Part shown: positions 56,138 to 64,000 of the stretch, piece after piece | How positions within the stretch are numbered: position 1 is the first letter of the stretch | Layout: every line of letters starts with the position of its first letter | Assembly (NCBI GenBank): GCA_033032865.1 | Contig: JAWHQI010000049.1 | Span: 8,481,001 to 8,545,000, forward strand | Direction of reading: 5' to 3' | DNA length: 64,000 bases | DNA from: Dactylorhiza incarnata | Taxonomy: Eukaryota > Streptophyta > Magnoliopsida > Asparagales > Orchidaceae | Position numbers and translations under genes: made by a program | Notes under the pieces: model-generated | Told to the model about the DNA's origin: nothing | Databases searched by the model: none | Seen by the model: only the letters and a program-made list of their open reading frames with translations

Positions 56138-58344
56138 TGTTTTACCCAGAAATCGGCGATCCCCTCCGAGATAACTTTTTCAGGTATTGCGGTATTTTTG
56201 GAGATCCGGGCCGATCTCACTCCTCCGGGGGACGATCTCATCGAACCCAGGCGGTCTCACAGCAGGGAAGGTCGCCCCTTCTGGGCGACCTCGCAGGGGG
56301 AGATCGCCCCTCCCGGGCGATCTCGTAGAGGAGAGATCGCCCCTCCTGGGCGATCTCGCAGGGAGATCGCTCCTCCCGGGCGATCTCGCAGCAGGGAAGG
56401 TCGCCCCTTCCGGGCGACCTCGCAGTGGGAGATCGCCCCTCCCGGGCGATCTCGCAGAGGAGAGATCGCCCCTCCTGGGCGATCTCGCAGGGAGATCGCT
56501 CCTCCCGGGCGATCTCGCAGCAGGGAAGGTCGCCCCTTCAGGGCGACCTCGCAAAGGGAGATCGCCCCTCCCGGGCGATCTCGCAGAGGAGAGATCGCCC
56601 CTCCTGGACGATCTCGCAGGGAGATCGCCCCTCCCGGGCGATCTCGCAGCAGGGAAGGTCGCCCCTTCCGGGCTACCTCGCAGAGGGAGATCGCCCCTCC
56701 CGGGCGATCTCGCAGAGGAGAGATCGCCCCTCCTGGGCGATCTCGCAGGGAGATCGCTCCTCCCGGGCGATCTCGCAGCAGGGAAGGTTGCCCCTTTCGG
56801 GCGACCTCGCAGAGGGAGATCGCCCCTCCCGGGCGATCTCGCAGAGGAGAGATCTCCCCTCCTGGACGATCTCGCAGGGAGATCGCCCCTCCCGGGCGAT
56901 CTCGCAGCAGGGAATGTCGCCCCTTCCGGGCGACCTCGCAGAGGGAGATCGCCCCTCCCGGGCGATCTCGCAGAGGAGAGATCGCCCCTCCTGGGCGATC
57001 TCGCAGGGAGATCGCTCCTCCCGGGCGATCTCGCAGCAGGGAAGGTCGCCCCTTCCGGGCGACCTCGCAGAGGGAGATCGCCCCTCCCGGGCGATCTCGC
57101 AGAGGAGAGATCGCCCCTCCTGGAAGATCTCGCAGGGAGATCGCCCCTCCCGGGCGATCTCGCAGCAGGGAAGGTCCCCCCTTCCGGGCGACCTCGCAGA
57201 GGGAGATCGCCCCTCCCGGGCGATCTCGCAGAGGAGAGATCGCCCCTCCTGGGCGATCTCGCAGGGAGATCGCTCCTCCCGGGCGATCTCGCAGCAGGGA
57301 AGGTCGCCCCTTCCGGGCGACCTCGCAGAGGGAGATCGCCCCTCCTGGGCGATCTCGCAGGGAGATCGCCCCTCCCGGGTGATCCCGCAGTAGGGAAGGT
57401 CACCCCTTCCGGGCGACCTCGCAGGGGGAGATCGCCCCTCCCGGGCGATCTCGCAGAGGAGAGATCTCCCCTCCTGGGCGATCTCGCAGGGAGATCGCTC
57501 CTCCCGGGCAATCTCGCAGCAGGGAAGGTCGCCCCTTCCGGGCGACCTCGCAGAGGGAGATCGCCCCTCCTGGGCGATCTCGCAGGGAGATCGCCCCTCC
57601 CAGGCGATCCCGCAGTAGGGAAGGTCGCCCCTTCCGGGCGACCTCGCAGGGGGAGATCGCCCCTCCCGGGCGATCCCGCAGAGGAGAGATCGCCCCTCCT
57701 GGGCGATCTCGCAGGGAGATCGCCCCTCCCGGGCGATCTCGCAGTAGGGAAGGTCGCCCCTTCCGGGCGACCTCGCAGAGGGAGATCGCCCCTCCCGGGC
57801 GATCTCACTCCAGAGGATCTTAGTCCTATGCTGACTCTGTTTTATATGGTCTGTTCAGGTATGCAGGTCCAGTCCCAACGATCTCAGCGGTCTCAGCAGA
57901 CGATCTCAGCACATCCTGACGATCTCAGCGGTCTCAGTAGCGGTCTCAGGCGATCTCAGCAGTTCCGGGCAGCCCGCTACTTTCCAGATCTGCCCGTTCG
58001 GGCATGCCCCTGCGTCTATAAATAGAGGGGTAGGGGTACCAGTTGGAAGACTTTTGGGAGAGCTTCCAGTTCCTGCCAGTGGGTTGAGCGGTCTCAGTTT
58101 TGAGTGACCGCCGAGACCTTCGATCACTCTTTCCGGAGACCTCTTCATCTCCCTCCAGGCCCTTTTTTCTTCAAGTCTTATGATGTTTCTTTCATACTTT
58201 TCTATTGTAACCTCAGCTGTAACTCAAGCTTTATATCAATAAAATAGCCTTTCCTTCAACTCAAATTAACCAGCCACCCAACAGTCTCACCCCCCATCCC
58301 TCAGTTTTAGCGATCGTGGAGTTGGTACATTTTTGGTGCCAACA
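56138..58344 (+). repeat. E10 3' LTR
   Basis: 2207 bp, 30 bp longer than the 5' copy owing to a different array composition. TATA at 58016-58025, AATAAA at 58238-58243. Confidence 0.93.
56226..57808. repeat. Higher-order palindrome array, right LTR of E10
   Basis: Same four-part 129-bp unit and 258-bp alternation as the left array, with independent changes such as CCTGGAAGATC near 57120. Frames of more than 500 codons are open on both strands but follow from stop-free monomers; I do not call them genes. Confidence 0.92.
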
Positions 58345-58739
58345 TGACCCTTGAGTTAGATTATAGTATAATTTTTTTCACCACAAACAGATTAAGAAAC
58401 TCCATTAAAAAACTGAATTAGAATACATAAACTGAAGAGATGGGATCAACTGAGTGGGCTCCAAACAGATTAAAATTTAAGAAATCTCTACTCGTTGCAT
58501 ATATCTAATTATGGACACCAAAACTCTAAATCTAATCCTCCCTTACCATTCTCTTCCATATCTCCTTTCATTCGCATCTAATTATAGACACCAAATTGAG
58601 CTCGGGCAGTCATTGCTATTGGAAAGACGACTCGGATTAAGAATTGGATTGCGATTGAAAATTCATCGCAAAATATCTGATTTTAAATAATTTTCATTGC
58701 TTGTTCTTTACAATATACTGTCTGATGTTAAACTTGCAG
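58345..58739 (+). other. Host intron-like sequence right of E10
   Basis: AT-rich unique sequence ending in a T-rich acceptor (GATGTTAAACTTGCAG). It contains an imperfect direct repeat ATCTAATTATGGACACCAAA (58505) and ATCTAATTATAGACACCAAA (58576). Confidence 0.6.
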
Positions 58740-58852
58740 ATCCTGAATCCTTCAATTTTAGTTTTCGTCCAAAGCAAAGAAAGAGCGAAGGAGCTTTACA
58801 AGGAATTGGCATTGGAGAACATACATGCTGATACATACAGATCTGACTCAAG
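58740..58852 (+). pseudogene. Exon fragment of DEAD-box ATP-dependent RNA helicase (RH57/DDX52-like)
   Basis: The exon starts after the acceptor AG at 58738-58739 and reads NPSILVFVQSKERAKELYKE, then LALENIHAD and a changed S-D. In DEAD-box helicases this is the start of the second RecA-like domain (motif IV, VFVQSKERAKEL). The VFVQSKERAKELY form is characteristic of plant RH57 and animal DDX52 (yeast Rok1), which act in rRNA processing. The frame is open until the LTR of E11 starts at 58853 in mid-exon. One codon appears missing near the end compared with the family. The rest of the gene would lie upstream, beyond E10, and downstream, beyond E11; in this allele it cannot be spliced normally. 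Confidence 0.75.
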
Positions 58853-59825
58853 TGTTGGAGCATGCGTTCCGCACTCGTCCGATTTGAGAATAACAAATCC
58901 CGAATATATTTGATCTTATTTTTGATTAATGGTGTGCAGATAACAGGTGCAAGAATAACATGTTTGCAATTGGAGCAAAAAAACCGATTTTCCAGAAATT
59001 GGAGCTATCGGATTTCCGACAGCAGTACCGGATTTCCGACAGCGCACAATTTCTTCCGTTCTCCGATCTCTACTCAACGGTTTAGAGCTATCAGAATTCT
59101 GACAGCAGTAACGGATATCCGACAACGCATGATCTTCCCGCAACTCTATGACGTGCAGCAGTTATGCAAGCTAACAGATTTTCGATAGTGCTATCGGATA
59201 TCCGACAGCCCACGTCTCAACAACGACTCAATCGCGATCGCCACTCTCCGCAAAAATGTCGAATACATGGGACACGTGACACCTCTGGAGCTATCGGATT
59301 TTGGCGATACCTAGCTAACGGATGGCGTTATCTATCTTTTATAAATTGGTTCGTTTTGTTCGTGCATTCTAAGGAATTGAGAATTCTAAGTCCCTTCCTG
59401 AGTGCATACGAACCAGAGAGCTCCAGAACCTCATCAACTCCCATTTGTGCTTAGAAGGTTTGAGATTGAAGACGAGATCAGACGCGCTTCTACATCAACA
59501 ATCATCTCGAGGCTTCAACCTTCCTTTCAGAGATCTGAATTTCTAGGGAGTTCTTCATTTCATCTTGTCTTTTCATTTATATACATTTTACTTTGTATTG
59601 GTAGGGAAATCATCTCCTTGTGCGTGACGTCTAAGTCCTTGCGTGGCTTAGGGGAAAATCGCTTCCTTGTGCGGAGCATCCAAGTCCTTGCGTGGCTTGG
59701 TAGGAAATCATGGCCTTGTGTGCTACGTCTAGATCTTGGGAAGATCTAGAGGATAGGCTTGGGCTTGGTCTAGTATGAGACAAGTGATAGCCTTTCGATC
59801 CTTGAGAGAAGGATTGGTAAACACA
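58853..59825 (+). repeat. E11 5' LTR (3' boundary approximate)
   Basis: U3 contains at least six CGGATTTCCGACAG/CTATCGGATATCCGACAG-type palindromes (58980-59320) upstream of a TATAAATT box at 59340-59347. After it, three ~50-bp units (59602-59745, CCTTGTGCG...GTCTAAGTCCTTGCGTGGCTT) are repeated in the R/U5 part. Confidence 0.65.
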
Positions 59826-60122
59826 AATTGTTAAAAGTTTATTATCATATTTGTGTCTTGATCTTAAGCATTGTTAAGATCATTTTCATTGTATGAGAAT
59901 TTCATTATTAAAAAGTTTATTATGAATTTTTCTATAATTGCAAATTTGGTTGCTTAATCTTTAACTTAGAAATTTGAGTTTGAATTAATTTAAAATTTTC
60001 ATAGTTTGAACATTTTTATAAGTGATTTTTAGAAAAGCAAAATTTGTTTTAAAAATTCTTAAGAAAAAAATCATAATTTAAAAAGGCCCTTATACTCCAA
60101 AACGGTTTTACCACCGGGAGTA
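59826..60122 (+). other. E11 leader or end of LTR, AT-rich
   Basis: No gene. AT-rich with several oligo-T and oligo-A runs. The last bases before the ATG read CCAAAACGGTTTTACCACCGGGAGTA, of which AAAACGGTTTT forms a short palindrome. Confidence 0.5.
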
Positions 60123-61142
60123 ATGGCGCACAACGATCACACGTTCGTTGAGGGGCAAGGAATTACTAGGCCACCACTTTTTACGGGCACAGACTATAAC
60201 TATTGGAAAACCCGAATGCGGTGTTTTCTAATAGCTCTCGATATAGAAGTTTGGAATATCGTCGAGATGAGTTATACTTCCCCAACATTTGTTGTAGGAG
60301 ATGTAACTATGGACAAACCCAAAGACAAGTGGGATGACAATGATAAATTAAAATGTAAGAACAATGCAAAAGCCATGAATGCTTTATTTTGCGCACTAGA
60401 TCGCACTGAATTTAATAGAGTTTGTGCTTGTAATACTGCATTTGAAATTTGGAATCTTTTAGAAATCACTCATGAAGGTACTTCGCAGGTAAAGGATTCA
60501 AAGCTATTTCAATTGGAGTCAGAGTTCGAAAGATTCAAAATGGAGGTGGATGAAGAAATTGATACAATGTACACACGATTCACTAAAATCGTGAACGATT
60601 CAAAGGTGCTGGGTAAGGTTTTCTCCAATGGAGATTTAGTAAGGAAAATCTTAAGATCACTTCCCCCGAAGTTCAATCCTAAAGTGACTGCAATTTCTGA
60701 GTCACATGATCTTAAGACCCTACAATTGGAGAGTCTCATTGGGAATCTAAAAACCCATGAAGTCGAGTTGAAGATTCAAAGCCAAGTGTACAATTTGGAG
60801 CCCAAAAAGAAGAGCTTGGCGTTGAAATCTAAAAAGGAAATTAAAAGTGAGACTGAAGAAAGTGAGGAAGATGAAGAAGGACTGTTTGTGAGGAACTTTA
60901 AGAAGTTTATGAGAAATTCGGAGAGGACAAATTCATTTAAAAGATTTTTCAAAAAGAACAATTTTGCCTACCAAAAAGACAAAGGAAAAATGGAGAATGA
61001 AGAGGAGCGTCCGCTACCGGAGTGCTACCATTGCAAGAAGATTGGTCATATCAGAAGCAAGTGCCCAAAGTATCTGAAAGAGCAAAAAGCAAAGAGGCAC
61101 GATAAAAGTTACAAGAAGAAAGTGTTAAAGGCAGAGACTTAG
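60123..61142 (+). pseudogene. E11 Gag
   Basis: Opens at ATG 60123. UBN2-type Gag of the SIRE group: RPPLFTGTDYNYWKTRM, NNAKAMNALFCALD, EFNRVCACNTAFEIWNLLEITHEGT, RKILRSLPPKFNPKVTAI. The knuckle CYHCKKIGHIRSKC lies at about 61020-61065. It is followed by a Lys-rich tail and TAG at 61140-61142. The frame goes on unchanged past this stop into the Gag tail, so the stop is best read as a nonsense mutation. Confidence 0.9.
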
Positions 61143-62087
61143 GATGATTCTTCGTCTGGTGAATAAAGTGATTCCTCAACACAGGAGGAAGAGGAGGCAA
61201 ATGTCTGCTTGATGGGGAAAGAAAATGCGTCACCTGACGACGATTGTAGTGTCCAAAGCGACACTGAGGTAACTCCTCCATCTTATGATTTATATTCTGA
61301 ATTTATGAAAACTTGCAAATTTTTGGACAAAAGCCTAAAGGAAATCGATTTCTTAAAATGTGAAAATAAAGTTCTTTTGAAAGTAAATAAAAAGTTATCA
61401 AATGAGTTGAAATCTATTGGGAACGAGAAGGAAATTTGTCAAGAGTGTGATCACTCTTCGACAAGGATAAAAGAACTTGAAAACACTATTTCTAAGTCCG
61501 ATCAAAAAATTGATCAACTTCTAAAAGAGAAAAAAGACTTAGAAAAAGTTTTTAAAACCTCTCATTCTCAATTGGAAAATTATAAGAAAAATGTTGCAAA
61601 TAGATGTGGCATGATAGTAAAAGAAAATTCAATTTTAAAGTCCAAAGTAAATGAGTTGAACATGGCAATTGGAAAATTTGGTGTTGGAAAAAAATCTCTG
61701 GATATGATTTTAGCCAACCAATGCCATGGGACAGCAAAATTTGGGCTAGGATACGTTTCTGGAAGCTTTGGAAGCTGTCGGAAATTTCCGACAGCTACTG
61801 TCGCCAGCGACAGCTCCTGTTTCAGAAAACCTCTTTTTCAAAATAAAAATTTTTCTAAGTCCACACATAAAGATGTTTCCTCCAGCAAGAGTCCAGAGAA
61901 ACCATTAAAGAATGGTTCATCACTATTCATTGCATGTGCCAAATGTCATCGATTTGGTCACATCTCAGACTCATGCTGGAAGAAAGGAAAAGTTAATGTT
62001 AAACAAATCTGGGTACCTAAGGCTTCCACCTATACCATGGGAGGGACCACTTGGGTAACCAGATCTTTACTCTCATCATCTTTTTAG
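61143..62087 (+). pseudogene. E11 Gag coiled-coil tail with second zinc knuckle and internal palindromes
   Basis: Same frame as Gag. After a second stop (TAA 61164-61166) an acidic stretch leads to ATG 61209. Heptad-like Leu/Ile/Lys/Glu segments follow (about 61290-61680), then a Ser-rich insert encoded by a 24-bp perfect palindrome (61773-61796) and a second hairpin (61798-61813). A second knuckle CAKCHRFGHISDSC lies near 61935-61976, and WVPKAST and TAG 62085-62087 close it. The architecture matches the E1 tail at 7595-8305, which also carries its family word. Confidence 0.85.
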
Positions 62088-64000
62088 GTGTGCGTGCAGG
62101 CTAGGAACAAGGAAGACGTGTGGTATTTGGACTCTGGATGTTCAAAACACATGACGGGCGATAAATCAAAGTTCCTTAGCCTGGAGATGAAGAAAGGTGG
62201 AACAGTGATATTTGGAGATAATGGCAAGGGTAAAGTCAAAGGCATTGGAGTAGTAGGTAACGAAGAATTTGAAATTTCAAATGTTTTATATGTTAAAGGT
62301 TTGAAACATAATTTAATTTCTATTAGTCAACTATGTGATAAAAATCTAAATGTTTTATTTGACTCTAACTCAAACCTTTGCAAAATTATTGATTCTAAAA
62401 CAAATGAAATCGTACTTACTGCACCAAGAATAAACAATGTCTATACAATCACTTTTCATGATTTATCTCATTCTACACTTAAATGTTTTATTTCAAAGAA
62501 TGATGAACTTGAATTATGGCATAGGAGACTAGGACATTCTAGTGCTAAACGCATAGTAAAGCTTTCTAAAAATAAAATAATAAAAGGTTTACCAAATTTG
62601 AATGGAAAGCTTGCTTCATTATGTTCACCATGCCAAAAAGGAAAGTTTACAAAATCATCTTTTAAAAACAAAAATGTTATTTCTACTACTAGACCTTTAC
62701 ATTTATTACATATGGACTTGTTTGGTCCAATTACTACACAAAGTCTAGGAGGTAGAAAATATACGTTTGTTATTATTGATGATTATTCTAGATTTTGTTG
62801 GACATTGTTTTTAAATTCAAAATCTGATGCTTTTGATGAATTTGTAAAACTAATTTCACGTATTCAAAATGAACTTGATTTAAAAGTAAAATGCATTAGA
62901 TCAGATCATGGAGGAGAGTTTGATAATGAAAAATTTATTTCATATTGTAATGAATTTGGGATAAAACATGAATTTTCCGCTCCTCGCACACCACAGCAAA
63001 ATGGTGTAGTGGAGAGGAAAAATAGAACACTTCAAGAATTAGGACGTACTATGCTTTGTGAATTTAAATTGCCAAAATATTTTTGGGCCGAAGCAGTTAG
63101 TACTGCATGTTATATTATTAATCGTGTCATGATTCGTCCTACATTAAAATTAACTCCTTATGAAATTTATTTTCAAAGAAAACCAAATGTATCTTACTTT
63201 AAAGTTTTTGGTTGTAAATGCTTTATTTTGAATACAAAAGATAACTTAGGCAAATTTGATGAAAAATGTGATGAAGGAATTTTCATTGGTTATTCTTCAA
63301 CTAGCAAGGCCTATAGAGTTTATAATAAACGTACTAAAGTGGTTGAAGAATGTATTCATGTAAAATTTGATGAAAACATTTCTTGTGTAGAAAATACTAA
63401 AGTTGCAGGTAATGAGAAAAATGAAGAAAATGAACAAAATCTGAGGAAAAATGATGATAATGATGATGAAGAAAAAGTAGAGAAAGAAGACGAAAAAGAT
63501 GGTGAAGAAGAAGAAGAACAAGGATATGTACCTCCAACCGAGCTAAGGTTCTCAAAAGATCATCCACAAGAACTTGTTATTGGAGAACCATCAAGTGGGG
63601 TACGTACACATTCTAGTTTACATGAAAGTTTTTCAAATTTATGTTTTGTCTCAAATATAGAACCAAAAGATGTTGCCACCGCTTTAAATGATGAATCTTG
63701 GTTTCTAGCTATGAATGAAAAACTCAACCAATTTGAAAGAAATAAAGTTTGGATTCTTGTAGATAGACCTAGTGATCATCTTGTGGTAGGAGTCAAATGA
63801 GTTTTTAAAAATAAATTAGATACTGACTATAGGATCACTAGAAACAAAGCTAGGCTTGTAGCGAAAGGATACAATCAAATTGAAGAGGTAGATTTTAAAG
63901 AAACTTTTGCACCCGTTGCACGATTGGAAGCAGTTAGAATTTTTGTTGCATTTGTTAGTCATAAAAGATTTAAATTATTGCAAATGGATATTAAAACTGC
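62088..64000 (+). pseudogene. E11 protease, integrase and start of reverse transcriptase
   Basis: Protease site VWYLDSGCSKHMTGDKSKF at 62118-62174. Integrase zinc finger ELWHRRLGHS and CSPCQKGK. Core with HMDLFGP, IRSDHGGEF and TPQQNGVVERKNR, all three catalytic acids present. An acidic hinge (63390-63530, Glu/Asp/Asn run) precedes the RT connection ([24 protein letters not shown]). TGA at 63798-63800 stands where copia RT has Trp (KWVFKNK). RT continues in the same frame ([26 protein letters not shown]) to the window edge. Confidence 0.92.

Larger units (their letters stand above)
50243..58344 (+). mobile_element. E10: gag-only Tat-type LTR retrotransposon with palindrome-array LTRs
   Basis: LTRs 50243-52419 and 56138-58344 start TGTTTTACCC and end GTGCCAACA. 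A perfect 5-bp duplication TGACC flanks the element (50238-50242 and 58345-58349). A purine-rich tract (AAAAAAATGCGGGGATTA) precedes the right LTR. The 3.7-kb internal region encodes only a Tat-type Gag. Protease, RT, RNase H and integrase are absent, so it is a TR-GAG-type non-autonomous element that would need a Tat helper. E3 is Tat lineage but has a different LTR. Confidence 0.93.
58853..64000 (+). mobile_element. E11: SIRE-like Ty1/copia element (right end outside window)
   Basis: The LTR starts TGTTGGAGCATG at 58853 in the helicase exon; TCAAG (58848-58852) is the expected left target duplication. Gag begins at 60123 and pol runs past the window end in one frame. The end of the LTR is not certain: I saw no standard initiator-Met primer site. 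A CA end near 59825 (GGTAAACACA) is one candidate, but the AT-rich 59830-60120 could be LTR or leader. Confidence 0.85.

Noticed and set aside
50292..58025. Open frames of 300-600 codons on both strands in the E10 LTRs
   Set aside because: They follow from a stop-free palindromic monomer with period divisible by three; the translated product is a simple repeat without any domain.

Overview
The window looks like a stretch of nuclear heterochromatin from a flowering plant. It is almost entirely nested and decayed LTR retrotransposons. The evidence is Ty1/copia elements primed by initiator-Met tRNA, Tat-type and other Ty3/gypsy elements, a Cassandra-like element carrying 5S rRNA-derived sequence, and one fragment of a plant-type DEAD-box RNA helicase gene. 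No bacterial features are present, and no intact host gene lies wholly inside the window. I use E1-E12, S1 and FB as local names. Layout: positions 1-17071 are E2, a minus-strand gypsy-type element without pol. Its left LTR is split by E1 (297-10865), a minus-strand SIRE-like copia element with an env-like third ORF. That ORF is itself interrupted by S1 (4315-5806), a solo LTR with a perfect 5-bp target duplication. Positions 17072-32101 are E3, a minus-strand Tat-lineage gypsy element with degenerate gag, protease, RT, RNase H and integrase, a block of ~96-bp tandem repeats, and an intron-containing antisense ORF near its 3' end. E3 carries two insertions: FB (22898-23534), a foldback of two inverted 5S-bearing arms, and E4 (24110-28098), a miniature copia element. 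Positions 32102-41208 hold E6 (fragment) and E5, large elements with 3.8-kb LTRs and no visible coding region. E5 is interrupted by E12 (41209-42281), E12 by the plus-strand copia E7 (42282-45656, relative of E4), and E7 by the SIRE-like LTR E8 (45657-47556). E8 runs into E9, a minus-strand gypsy gag plus 5' LTR (47713-49409). Single-copy-looking sequence (49410-50242 and 58345-58852) flanks E10 (50243-58344), a plus-strand gag-only Tat-type element whose LTRs hold 1.6-kb higher-order palindrome arrays. The right flank contains an exon of a DEAD-box RNA helicase (RH57/DDX52-like). That exon is cut by E11 (58853 to the window end), a plus-strand SIRE-like copia with one continuous gag-pol frame broken only by stop codons. 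How the parts relate: most elements cannot move on their own, because E1 lacks protease and integrase, E4 lacks integrase and most of RT, E2 and E10 keep only gag-like genes, and E5 has none. They would depend on proteins supplied by relatives. The main unexplained pattern is that nearly every LTR family carries its own CpG-rich short palindromic word, clustered in U3 upstream of the TATA box where a TATA box can be found. In E1 and E11 the same word also sits inside the coding region at the Gag-to-protease linker.
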